From positions 23,967,390-24,031,389 of the forward strand of contig CM038911.1 of NCBI GenBank assembly GCA_021904315.1: 64,000 nucleotides of DNA, in the 5' to 3' direction. The notes under the pieces were generated by a model. That model made no database searches. It had not been told where the DNA came from and saw only the letters and a list, made by a program, of their open reading frames with translations. The translations under genes and the position numbers were made by a program. This document shows, piece after piece, positions 50,998 through 63,211 of this stretch. The stretch comes from Sphagnum magellanicum (lineage: Eukaryota; Streptophyta; Sphagnopsida; Sphagnales; Sphagnaceae). The stretch's first letter is position 1. Each line of letters starts with the position of its first letter.

Positions 50998-52521
50998 TGG
51001 ATCTATAATCTGGCGATTTTGCCTTTGAAAATCTTTAAAATTCTAGTGTAATGATAGCTAGACCCAAATTAAGGTTGAAATCTGGACTTTTCACCACTAC
51101 ACCAAAAAAAAAACACTCATACTACTACCCATCCTACACCTTGTGATTTACTTCTGTAGTTTGGGCATTTCATGCCGTATGTGGCGTAATGCCCCAAGGG
51201 GTAAGGAGGCTTAGAAGAAACGATGGTCAAGGTAAACCTGCTAACCCTTAGTGAGAGTTAGTAATCATCTACATGCATCTACTTACCTAGTAACCACTTA
51301 TTCTCATACCTACCGACAAAGGTGTATCCATTACACTAAAGTTAAGGGGGTTAAGGTGTATCCATTACACTAAAGTAAGGGGGAGTTATTACTCTTGGAA
51401 GTTTTCTCTTGTTTCAATAACAATACCCTGACTTTGATCACCAAAGAACAAGCTACCGAATGGATTCATCATCACAAATGATTGAGGGGCAAAGGGGCTT
51501 CCAATGGAAGGGTGTGTTGGTGGCTGTTGGTTTAGTCTGGCCCTTGTCCTGTAATCTGAAAGGGGGGTCCATTCTTAAAATAAAGGGCTTAGGGTCATGG
51601 CAGGAGCCAAGGCCTCTTATTTTGGGAATGTCCCTCACAGCTGGGGTTTACCCAACACAAAGCATGAGGTGAAAAATTATCATGAACCTCACAATAGGTA
51701 GATTAAGAGGGCATAGAAGAAGGAGGGTGGTTATTATGCCTAGTCCTTAAGAATGAGAGGGATCTCACACCTAAGAGTGGTAAGAATCAAAGGGATGCAT
51801 TCTTGGTAAGAGTGATAAAGATGTTATGCATAGGCCTAGTAGGACTAGGCATCCCTGCCAGGTGTTGAAAGGGCTATTGATGAATATTGGATACCGTCCA
51901 ATTACACTAGGAAGAATTTTCTTTGCAATGCTTTACAAGTAGTGTTAACACCTGAGAAGCAAAGCACTATTATTAAAATAAGCATCTGAAATGGCACTCT
52001 TTTGGGAACTCGTCACTTTGAGGGTGTTAAGCTAATGTAAAAAAACCTGGGTGGAAAACAAAATGCTTGGAGTGGGAAGCATTGCTGCCCCCTTATGAAG
52101 GAAAAGTCTCCACTTGGGCAACATGCCCCTCCAAATACACAAGAAGTTGTTGTTTGCCTGTTGCAACAAACACACATTTGGAAATAACAAATTCTTGTGA
52201 AACATGGGCAATAAGAGAGATATACCTAAACAAACAGTTTTTTTTTGGCTGAAGGAGAAACCATGAACCATGTAATGGGTTCATGGACAAGGAATAAAAC
52301 CAACAAAGAACCAAACACACAGTTATCATGAAAGAACCAACAAAGAACTGGCAGTTGGATTGGGTGTCTTCCCACACACACACACACACACACACAGCAA
52401 GAAGTGCTTTTCTTTTTCACTTTCCTGATGTTGCTCAGGTGCAGATCATCCTCCATAGGACAAATTAGCCAGATTTGGCGATTAAAAAAATTGAAGGTTT
52501 TAAATAAAAAAATCTAGAATC

Positions 52522-52556
<35 letters not shown>

Positions 52557-52599
52557 TTTATGTACATATATATATATATGATTTTTAGATTTTTAAAAA

Positions 52600-52795
52600 T
52601 TACTTGATTAATTTTCTTTTGAAGCACAAATGGCAGACTCAACCTGACAAGCTGTTTGTTGGTGTCCAGAAATCATGCTCATTGGCAGAGGGGCCAGCAT
52701 GAGTTTTCACCTGGCACTCCACTAGGTTTGAACCCATGACTTTTTTTTGAGATCCCAGGGTGGGATCCCAGAATGGGTTATACCAGTGAGTCATC
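52600..52795 (-). mobile_element. tRNA-derived SINE-like element
   Basis: On the minus strand TGACTCACTGGT (52793-52782) matches an A box. GGTTCAAACCT (52734-52724) matches a B box at tRNA-like distance. The body continues to about 52600 and ends in AT-rich DNA with a TATATATA run (about 52564-52580), as in T- or A-tailed plant SINEs. It is the clearest of three SINE candidates in the window. No target duplication was confirmed. Confidence 0.5.
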
Positions 52796-53281
52796 ACCCT
52801 TCTCTATTTTTACCCATCTACTGGAACTTAGTGCATAATCTAGCAATTTAAAAAAAAATTGAAAATTTGGCAACTTAAAAAAAAATTTTTTTTTTTTTTT
52901 TTGGTCAATTAAAAACCCAAAAACTCGCCAAGTGGCCAAAACACTGGAAGTGGGTCCCGACTCCCTATTATTGCCTTCCTTCCGCGAGAGAGAGGAGAGG
53001 GGGCAGGGGGCAGAGAACAAAACATTTTCCAATGCAGACATTAGAATGCAAGGAAGACAGGAACAACGAACGCGTGGTAGACGATAGATCCAGAGAGACC
53101 GTCTTGTGCGCAGCAGCAGCTCTGGGGCGGGCGGGCGGCCGAGCGAGCGAGCGGAAGCAGCGGCGGCGGGGCTTGAGGAAGACGGGGAAGAAGCAGGAGC
53201 ATGCGCAAACCTGAGCTATGCTTGGGTTTCATCTCAAGCTCTTGTGTGCATAAGGATGAGCAATGGCCTGAGCCTGGCGTG
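52796..53281 (+). promoter_or_regulatory. GC-rich promoter/5' leader of the GDT1-like gene
   Basis: A mixed A/T-run region (52850-52905) is followed by CGCGAGAGAGAGGAGAGGG (about 52983). A CpG-dense tract (53105-53170, GGGCGGGCGGGCGGCC) then leads to the ATG. An in-frame upstream ATG at 53201 exists. ATG 53282 was chosen because it starts directly before a typical signal peptide. Confidence 0.45.
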
Positions 53282-56229
53282 ATGGCCATGGCGAGACTTA
53301 GCAGCTCTCCTCCTCGCCGGATCCTCCTCCTCCTCCTGCTTGTGTTCCTTCTGGCTTTTGTTCCATTTTCCGCTGGCCAGATGGTATGGAAATACCTCTT
53401 CTCTTCCTGGTTCTCTTTCTTTGGGTTTTGGTTTTGTTTTTTTGGTTTCTGGAGAAGGTTATTTTCGCTCGCATCTGGAGGATGATGACACGAAACCACA
53501 TTTAGGACGTCGCAGAGGAAGAGGAGGAGGTGGTGAGGTGTGGTGGTTCTTAGGTTTATTTTTGTAGATCTGTTAGGTTTCTTTTTGGCTTACGATCTTT
53601 TACGTATACAGGAGTTGTTGCTGATACGGTTTTTTTTTGGATTCATTGGAGGTGTTTCTGTTTGCTCGTTTTTTGGATTACGTTCCAAATCAAGCAGCGA
53701 GCGGTGTTCTGAAAAAAGTTCAAAAGTAAAATAAAACATGAAGTTGAATGTGTCGCTGTGTATCGCCATGTGTGGTGGCAGTTGCAGTCGAGTCATGCTG
53801 AAGATGATGAAGCTGGCGATGCTACAGTGGTCCGAACGGAGAATGAATCTTATTATCGAAGGTCAAAAGTATGTAACCATTCCCTACTTCTCTTTTTTGT
53901 CCTATCAGTTTTTTTGCCTCAGCTGCTGCTCACAAGACTAAGAAAGAGGTACTCTTCTTCCTTTTGCAGCAACCAAGGGCAACAGTATCATGTATACATC
54001 ATAGGCTGATGTTGTGGGCTGGCTCCATTGCAATTTGCTGCATTGTGTGTCTATTTTGTACTCCAGAAAGAGAGCTTGCTCTTCCACAAACCTAACAGAG
54101 GAAGAGAGGATCCATGAGCTGTGGGCCCCAATGACAAACAAGCAGGGAAGAAGAAGATCAAATGTGAACATGTTACACTTTTTTATACCAGCAATGATGA
54201 TGGGAGGAAAAAATTTAATACTTGAAGATACAATAGTCACATGCAGGAAAGAGAGTCAACAATCCATGATTGGTGGTTTTATAACCCTACTATAGACTGA
54301 CTGAAAGTAAACTCTAGGGTACTCTTTTTCCTCTCCTGTTGCTGATGATGCTCAACCTTGCAAAAGTTCCATGACACATTTTTGTCAAACCGCAACCCTT
54401 GTGATATATGCCTGCAGCTTCTGGTGAATAAGGATGATGTCTTGACAAAGACACAAGGAGGAGAAGATGAGGTGGAAGTCAAAGAAGGCTGGGGGGGAGG
54501 AGGAGTGGTGTATGGTGGTGGAGAGGGTTTCACAGATGCCACATTGACGAGCTTGTCCATGATCCTAGTTAGCGAGGTAAATTCAGATTGATCTAGGACT
54601 TTGCCCTAGCTTTGCCTTAAGCTGACGACAATGCTTTTGTTTACAGAGTCCTTATTATCTGTCCAAAACATGGATGGAAGGTCTATGGAGTGTTTGCATT
54701 CCCTCTTCAGAAGTTTGTCTCTTTTAATATAAAAACTTTTTGTGAGCAATATGGCAGATTGGAGATGAAACTTTCATTATAGCTGCATTGATGGCTATGA
54801 GACACCCACGATCGATTGTTCTTTCTGGAGCTCTTTCTGCCCTTGTCATCATGACTGTAAGTCAGCCCGACCTTTGTTTATCATCATCATTGTCATTGAC
54901 CTCTCTTCAGTTTGGTTTGGTGTTTTACTGTCTGGTGAACCTTCTATCATGTTCATGCTAGTAGTTCTGGTTCAAAGGTTATCTTGCACACCTGGATGCC
55001 TATGTTTAGGTTGTACCAGCAGCTCAAGCAGGGAAGCAGTAGTCATATTCCCGGTTCAAATGTTAGTGTCTTCCCAACACCTTTGCAGTCCAAAGCATGA
55101 ATGTTTCTCTGTTTTCAGGTGTTATCAACAGGACTCGGGAGAATCGTGCCAAATTTGATATCTAGGAAGCATACAAACAATGCTGCTACAGGTGCACACA
55201 TCATACTTCAGGGAGGGACATGAATGGGACTATTTATCTGTTGACATTGGATGGTTGGAAATTGACAACTGGGTCTCTACTCATTACACTATAAACTAGT
55301 GTGACACCTGCATGTCACTGAGCAGCATGATAATTTCTTGTGCCAGTATTGTATACATTCTTTGGGCTGCGGCTGCTGTACATTGCTTGGCGAGCTGATC
55401 CCAATAGCACACCACAGAAGGAGCTTGAAGAGGTGTGATTTCATGCTTTGAACCTATTTTTTCTCAGTTTTCTGTGCATTTATTCCTGCTCATGATCATA
55501 TCATTGGAACAAGACTCATTGTTCTGTGTCTCATACATCTGTTGTTGGAATAGGTGGAGGAGAAACTTGAAGGAACTCAGAAGAAGACATTGGTCCGACG
55601 GCTTTTTGCGCGCTTTTGCACCCCCATTTTTCTAGAGGTTCTGCTCTGCTTTTTGCCTCTGCACATGAGGGCAGTCATTTGATGCATGCTTGGATTTTCA
55701 TGTTCCCTAGGTAGCTCACTAGGATCCTCATCTTGGAGCAAGCTAATGCTATTTGACTTTAGTTTTGTGCTTTCCATGGGAACATGGCAAGTTACACCAG
55801 GAAGCAGCAACTGACAATCCGTAACTGATTGATATGCAGTCTTTCATTCTCACTTTCTTGGCTGAATGGGGAGACCGAAGCCAAATTGCAACCATTGCGG
55901 TATGTATTTTCTAGAAGGAGAAGAGTCTCTCATTGTGCTGATCTTCAGTGTGTAGCTCCCTTTGCATCTGAGAGCTTCAGAGACGTGTGCATCTGTTTCT
56001 ATGGAATTAGCATTCATACAAAATACCATTGTTGGTGCAGCTTGCAGCACACAAGAATCCATGGGGAGTGACACTGGGTGCAACTTTGGGGCACACTGTT
56101 TGCACGTCTCTTGCAGTGGTTGGTGGACGACTATTGGCCTTGAAAATCTCACAACGTACTGTGGCTACAGTTGGAGGCTGTCTTTTCATGGCTTTTGCCA
56201 TGAGCTCATATTTTTATCCACCAGTGTAA
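53282..56229 (+). CDS. GDT1/UPF0016 (TMEM165-type) cation/proton exchanger
   Basis: Eight exons join in frame: 53282-53383, 54418-54576, 54758-54856, 55119-55191, 55347-55432, 55554-55637, 55840-55899, 56041-56229, giving 283 aa. A signal peptide (about 1-33, with six consecutive Leu) precedes a Gly-rich acidic spacer. Then come two halves, each with the family signature: SEIGDETF (about 86-93) and AEWGDRSQ (about 209-216). The acidic loop KELEEVEEKLEG lies between them, and the C terminus is SSYFYPPV. UPF0016 proteins carry Mn2+ and Ca2+ against H+. By similarity this matches the plant non-plastid branch (PML3-5/GDT1-3 to -5), found in Golgi or ER. It is not the chloroplast type because it has a secretory leader. 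Intron 1 is about 1 kb. Confidence 0.93.
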
Positions 56230-59200
56230 GAGATGCTCACTATTTGCATCAGTCTTAGAACAGATTCTATGCTTAGCAGCATTGTATGGGCTCCATAATT
56301 TTCACCATCTGAGGACTTCCATGTGAGACCCAATTCATTTCTGAAATCAACCAGGATGTACCTCCAAAAAGGGTTTTGGAGCATATTCTTCCAGGGGAAA
56401 CTGTTATCTCTGACATTTGTCATAAAATAGGGATACACATTATGAGTTAGGGTATTGTTTCCCGCAGGATTGCCATTCAAGTCCAGTTGTGGATAGTCAA
56501 ATAGAATAACATTATTTGAAAGATATAGCCAGAAAGAAGCATGTGTAGTGTACTCTGGTCTTCTGAAATTCCAAGAAGTCTTTCAGGGTCTCACATGGAA
56601 GGTCTGCGCAAATTATTGTGTACTCAACATTAGGTCACAGGCAAGGAATTGCTGTCAAATTGATGAGATTGTTACATGCAGGGAATAGTGGTAGTGTTAC
56701 CTGTTTTTAACTCTCTCTTTCTCTCTCTCTCTTTCTCTCTCTTTCTTCCAATTTTGCTTTCTTCGTAGAGAAATACCAGGAAATACAGGGCAGCTGGATA
56801 TTGAAGGTCAGAACCCTCAAATTTTTGAGCTTTGATAAGGTGGATAAGCAAGATTTAGGTGGACTGTAACCTGTACAATGTATTTCAAAGTTTACAAGAT
56901 CAATAATAGCATGATGGTAGAACTTGAATTGCCTATATCAGTTCAACAATCCTACTGTTTTAGTAATTGCTCAATGTGTTGTGTGAAAAGTAGATGTCAA
57001 ATATCATGATTATCTCTCTACCCTTTATTTGTAGAGTCAGTTTGAGAACAATTTGATTCTCTGTGAGGCTGAAACAACTTTGGAACAACCACTGCAAATG
57101 GTAGCTTTGGGGACTTGGATTCCAGGATGCTTTCAGCTGATGGATATGTTGACTGGTGTTGGGTGTGTATGTTCATGGAATCTTTCTCTCTCTATGTATA
57201 TATAGATTGGTAACCTTGTTAGAATGTTCCTATGACACCTTGACTGCCCTATATAGTGATCCAATGATACCCTTGATGATACCCAACAATCTTGGTACCA
57301 AATTTTTTGAATATGCAGGTTGAGACCAGTGTTGGTGGGTTATTGAGTTTTGATCTGGTTATCAACAAGGTAGGTTATGAATCCTAAAATGCCAAAAACA
57401 TCCCAGGGATTTTGGCCCCTAGGTAAATAGGTCTATTTTTATGTGAGGATTTTTGACAGATGATATTTTGGCTGGTGTTGAAACTTGAGATTAGTTACAG
57501 AGTTATAATATCTTGAAGGATTTATGTTTCTTTTAGAGGATTTCTTTGAAGATTATATTTTTTTTGCATGGTGAAATATTTGAGTTTCTGTAATTCTTCT
57601 TTTGCCTTCAGATACTTTTTATTGTCAATGACAAGGCCACAGTGTGACACACAAGGGTGAGAGACACCCCTTGTTTTGTAATCTGCAAGTTTTAATCAGA
57701 GCTACCTCGGTTGTTATGCCCTCTACTGTCAGGGAGGACCTCGGGCTCCACCCTCAGTGCACACACAGTAATTCCTTGACAAGCAGGGACTTACCCTACA
57801 CAATACTAACTACTCACTGAATTCAATCTAGTAGTATGAAACACCTCTCTGTGCACACACCCACACGCCTACCTACCCACCCAAACACCTCCACCACCAA
57901 AAAAATTAGAGATAATAAAAGACATTCTTCAGTTCTTTGAAAGATTACTTACATCTTACAGAAGAGGGACTCAATATTTTTCTGTCAGAGAGAGTTTTCA
58001 AAGCTGATTAAGGCTGTTTGAGGAATGTCTGGTAGGTACTAGGAGCTTCATTTTTTGCAAGTCACAGGTGCCCTGCTAGTGCTCAATAAAATGTAGGTGA
58101 TTTCAGAGACATTTCAGTAGGGGAAAAAGGTTTAAGCTCATGATGCAAATTCTAGTGCACACACTGGCCGGAGACTGGTGACAAACAATTCACAAGAAAG
58201 AGAGGATGATGCTGCTGCTGCTGATGATGATGATGTAAAGAAAATTCAAAAAGTTGAGGGACTTGGTTACAAACTAGAACTTGTATAGATTTTGCTGAAA
58301 TTCCCCTTCCATAGTTCCTAGTCGCCTCTCTCAATCCCAGACACAAAATCCACAGGATGCTTAGCTCTACACCCCTTCCTCTCACAGCTAGTCCCTGGCA
58401 GCATATTGATTTTTCTTCACCATAATCCAGGTTATCAAACTAGGTCCCTGCATCATGGTTCTGAACTACATCCCTGCATAGTACTGAACTACTGAGATAA
58501 AACCAAAAGGAGACATTCACACCCCTACGGATCAACAGCACGTGTCTGTGCAACCCCATCTCGCAGCTTTTGATTTCTTCCTCTAGATCTAAAGCTTCTG
58601 AATCAAGCTTACCTCCCACATGGCATGCTATAATTGAGTACATAGAGGTTAATGCTCCAGGTTCCACAAGCTGTGTGTGTTTGTGACTCAGCTATGCCTG
58701 TTGAAGCTTTGGGGACATAGCCAGTACATTCCTGACCCCAACAAAAGGAACAAGAATATGGATTGAATCATAGGAAGCAGGAAGTTATGTTTCTCCAGAT
58801 CCTGTGATCTCAAACTTGCAGAGACTAATCACATGAACAAGATTAGATAAATGTACATGTACCCATAATTTGTTCCACACCAAAAAAACATTGGGAAGAG
58901 ACAGCTCAATTGACAAGACAATTTGTCATGCATGCTCTTTGTGAACCCACAGATTGTCTTCACTCTATTTGGTGTGTAGGGATATAACCCAATGGCAGTA
59001 CAGTGCCACAGTACATATTTTGATCAGTAGGAGTATTGACCTAATGGTTTCCCACCACCCACTAAGTGCAGTTGTTCCAAATGACAAAAAAAAGCACAGC
59101 AAACTACGGAATTCTAACTCAAAAAGTGCAGTGATCACTCCCGAGCTGCTACAAAGTTTCTGTTTGATGTCCAACAAACAAACTAAATAGTGGGGTTTTG

Positions 59201-59357
59201 AGTCATACTTTTAGCATTCCTTTGTGTAACAATTTTGGATTAACCTACCTTTCAAGAACAGGGATTCAAGCCTAAGTGATCGGTGGATCATCCAGCCAGT
59301 GCTGTGCATTTGTTTCAAAACTAGATGAAGTTGATAAATACACCACTTTCAATCCTT
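56230..59357. other. Convergent intergenic region between GDT1-like and AUX/LAX-like genes
   Basis: It contains both 3' UTRs and no further supported gene. Simple repeats are CT (about 56707-56752) and a GCT/GAT trinucleotide tract (about 58205-58236). A GC-richer patch at 57640-57780 with GGGAGGACCTCGGGCTCC wording may be a transposon fragment; it was not classified. Confidence 0.45.
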
Positions 59358-61531
59358 TCAGTGGGCTTTTCCTGTGACTGGGCACTGGTAGCATGCCTGG
59401 AAAAACCCAAAGGTGTTGATTTGCCGCACAAAGTTGGTCATGCTCGCCCATCCCCCCAATCCAAATCCAATCACCAAAACAAAAGTGGCCACAAATCCAC
59501 TGATACAGAAGAGAGTGAACCAGTTATGGAAGAACAGCTTGGGTGGCTTCCACACTGAAGCCTGCAGAAAAAGATGTAAAAACATTCAGAAATATCAGTC
59601 CATGCACATGCCTCCTTGCTGAGTCCTCTCATGAGGCTACAGAGGATGATGATCAAGAGGGAAAGGTGAGGAGCACTGTTGGAAGTTTTGTACCTCTCGA
59701 GCTGCTTTAGAGCGGTAGACATAGATAAAGGAAAGACTGGGGATGATGTAGACAGAGAATGAGATGAGGAAGGCACCCATCATGGAGTTGATGGGTCCAA
59801 AGAATGGGATAGCCAGTGCCAGAAACCAGATCAAACAAACAACTGGAACACGGGCAAACGACTTGAGTAGATAGTTGGGAGACAAGTGAAGTCCAATCGC
59901 CTTCTCCCACATGTGAAAGATTGGTGTTATGTTGAGCATCAGTGCCACATACTGTGTACAGGAAGACATTGTAGCCAATGTGTCAAGCTAACTTATAGCT
60001 GACAATGTGTTGTTCAGCAAACAATCGAGTTAGAAATTATGGCCTTGAATTTTGCAGAAGAAAATTATTGTGCAACTTGTAACACCAAAATTTACATACA
60101 TGTGAACAGTCTGAGAAGAGCAAGGTTATTATATAAACCTGATGGGCTATCATTGCAATGATGGAGACATTGCGAGCCGTTGATGGGGGCAAAACAGCAA
60201 ATGCGTTTGAGTTGTGCAATAGAATATCACCATATGCCCAATAAACAGAAGTTGAATTCGGAATGGTCAACAAATATGTATACAGCACACAGCACACATA
60301 GGCATATTTGTAATTCTTGGGCTTCCACATGGCTTCCATAATCTCCCTGATGCAGCAGACACCACAATTAGCCAGCCCGAAGTGACCATGTTGGAGAGCA
60401 ACAACTTGTCCATCTATCAATTTGTCCAGCACTTACAACTAACCGAGGGAGGCATAGAGAGGCTACTGCTACTTACACACACAGACCATGGCTTCCAAAG
60501 GCAAATAATATATTTGTGAGACCCGAAAAAAATTGCACCATGTTGTCAGGAGCTGAATGCTTCACATTTGGTACCTGCAAATTTTTGTAAACCAGAGCTT
60601 AGCAATCTGAGAGCTTCTTTTTTTGTTTGTTTCCTTCTTTCTTTTTTGGGTATTTCTTGCACCTCGAGGTAAAAAGGTTAACAATTAGGAATAATTGTAG
60701 ACATGTGCATGAACATTATGAAGTGCCAAGCACCTAAATTGCTGCAACACATTCGGGTCAAAGATAGAAGAATGGTCACTACAGATTATGAAGTAGTTGC
60801 ATGCAGTTGTAGGTAAAATAAATACCTGACCATGTTTGAGGGCAGCTGTGGTCATGTAAGCAGAGGTGATGCTTGTGGTGACAATGCCAATGAATGATAG
60901 TATCCGGAAGTTGTGCAATGTTGGAATGAGGACACATGGTAAAGCCAGCGCTCCAAATAGATACAGCCATTGTCGCTTATTCCAATTTGAGTTCAGATAG
61001 TACACATCGCTGCAATTAGAAACAAAGTGAGTTCAAAAGATCTGATCTTGCCCTTGTTGCAAGTAACTGAATTTTGTTGAAATTAAATTGTGATTAAAAG
61101 TCAGGGCAGACCAATTTGGTGCACATTTCAATGTTAGTTCATCTTCCTCTGACTATTAGGGATTAACTTTTGACCCTCAAAATGCAAAGGTTGTTGTCAA
61201 AGTGAGTACCTGTATAAGCTTGCTACTTACATTCTTGTGATGGAGATAAGATTGGCACACTGATTGGTTGACTACCATGAAATAGAGAGTTAGTCAATTT
61301 TGGAGATATGGAAGCTGGGCTTGTCAAAGACAGATAGATGGCTTAAGAAACTTTGAAAGTTGGGTGGCATGTACCTTGAGCAGGCAATGAGTTGCAAAGT
61401 GCAACCAAATGTCAAAGAGAGAAGTATGAAGGTTTTGGTGATGTAGCGGCCCCACTTCCCCACTAGACCCCCAATTACTTCATGGTACTGCAATCGCAGT
61501 CAGTCCCAATTATAGTTTCCCAACCAGATTT

Positions 61532-61564
<33 letters not shown>

Positions 61565-63001
61565 TATGAGCTGTGTAATTTTACATCATGCTTGTCAGCC
61601 ACACCAACCAGACATGATCTGTTTTAGGTCATGCTGGAGGTTTGATGGTGAGCCCATTTTTTCGCCTAAAAACCCTAGAGACTTGCACTGCTCTTTGTAC
61701 CACAAATAATGTCACAGGTTGATCTGATCCCATTGGGTACATGAAAAACAGAAATGAACAGGACTTAGTTGCAAGCTATGCACGAGCATGTCTAACTTCC
61801 AAACTTGTTGAAAGCATAATTCTGAAAGCATGGACCTACTTGTATCTGCAAGCAGGTCCCATGTTTTTTACAAGTCTGAACAATGTGTGACCCTCCTGTT
61901 TGGATCATGTACCCAAGCAGTTATGATGAAGCTCCAGGGAAGTAACAAATTTTGTACTGCAGGTGTTATAATCTCATGACAAGGTGAAAGGAAAGATTGT
62001 ACAAGTGAATACATGTGACAAGTTGTAGTACTTGTGCATTATCACAGCATACACAAGGAGTAGGAAATCAGGTAAGGAATTCATATATATATATACATAT
62101 ATTGCTCCTGATTATATTATATCAATTTTGAGTTCTAGGTTTAGATCATATGAGAATTATGGGTGCAGAAAATGTTGGGTACTACTAAATTTACCTGTAA
62201 GATGTGACCTTTCTGAAGAGTGCCCTGGAGCATCTTCCTTTGCTTGAGCTCCGCATACATCCAGCTCAACAAAAACACAGTCCAACAGCCAAAAGCACCA
62301 TACACAAACTGGAACAGGATGCCAAACTTATACCCAACTTGTGAAAATGTGTAAGGGAATGTGAGTATCACGGATCCCACCTGTAGAATAACAAGATTAT
62401 AGATCCATACCCATGAGCTTTGGAATCAGTCTGTTATCATCAGGCTGATCAGTTTAGAAGTAATTGAAGACATTTGCTCTTTGATTTGTGAGCTGGTGGC
62501 TTGATTACACAATTTGATCAGAAAACTGAGCAACAATTTTTCAGAGGCAGCTGTAAAATTATACATTCATGTTTGAAAAAACCAGTCTCGTGACAAATTT
62601 CTTGAGTGGGAAATCCTTTAGCTGAAGAAGGAAACTCTTATAGAACCTGATTGAAGTCATGAACTGCAGGGCATGAGAAAATTGAGATCAGAGACAAGTT
62701 TATAGAGGTAGCAGCTGATCATCACCTGGGCTGCCACAGCAGTGAGCCAAGCATCAAACCATGAACCACCATGCCATACACTTGCCTTCACAATCTCCTT
62801 CCATCCCCATGAAGAATAGTATCCAATTAAATTGGATTTCAGATCTGGAGCAACTGTAGCTGGATCAGTGGTGTCACCAGTGGTAATGCTACTGTTGCAG
62901 TGTTCCTGGGATGTAAACTCATCACCAGTGGCTGCAAGATCAGCTGCTTGAAAGTTTGTAGCTGTCGACTCCACTTGCAATGCATCTGTTGCTGCAGCCA
63001 T
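59358..63001 (-). CDS. AUX1/LAX-like amino acid/auxin permease, divergent
   Basis: Eight minus-strand exons join in frame: 63001-62726, 62380-62195, 61487-61375, 61009-60826, 60574-60477, 60346-60139, 59951-59694, 59561-59358, giving 508 aa. Family landmarks are in order: VWHGGSWFDAW (about 75-85), TFPYTFSQVG, LQLIACS, FGSHGLCVEIMEAMWKP (about 279-295), VYWAYGD, WEKAIG, FGPINSMMGA (about 406-415), GFGLGGWASMTNFVRQI and CYQC near the C terminus. About 10-11 membrane segments are expected. AUX1/LAX proteins are H+-coupled IAA importers of the plasma membrane (AAAP family). The N terminus (about 92 aa before the first membrane segment) is long and several blocks differ from seed-plant AUX1, so auxin transport is inferred, not certain. 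Confidence 0.9.
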
Positions 63002-63203
63002 TGTTCACAGCCCAGAAAGAAAAGTTCTTCACTCTGAAATCACAGTAGAGATTTATGAGTAGCTGAACCCAAATTTTCTCCCAAACTAAATTTTTTTAAA
63101 AAGCTTTGAAGACTAGCAGACTAGATTGAAGATCAATGGAGCCAGTCTAGCTCAAAATGAGCACTTGACCCATGTCACAAAAAAATTGGAAGCTGTGTGA
63201 GAT

Positions 63204-63211
63204 CTTTTATA
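63204..63211 (-). promoter_or_regulatory. Candidate TATA box of the AUX/LAX-like gene
   Basis: TATAAAAG reads on the minus strand about 203 bases upstream of the ATG at 63001, which would place the start of a leader of about 170 bases near 63175. It is a motif match only. Confidence 0.4.

Larger units (their letters stand above)
49446..52599. other. Intergenic interval between divergent PIP5K and GDT1 genes
   Basis: No gene is firmly supported. A 72-bp duplication starts at 50231 and 50303 (CACATTCC...GTGGAATGGGCC...ATGATCAAA). A 34-bp duplication starts at 51321 and 51355 (GGTGTATCCATTACACTAAA). Microsatellites are CA at 52373-52396 and CT at 52523-52558. A short TATA run precedes the SINE candidate. 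Confidence 0.5.

Noticed and set aside
53041..53499. 152-codon minus-strand frame rich in Leu, Pro and Arg over GDT1 exon 1
   Set aside because: Shadow of the GC-rich leader and signal-peptide exon of the plus-strand GDT1-like gene.
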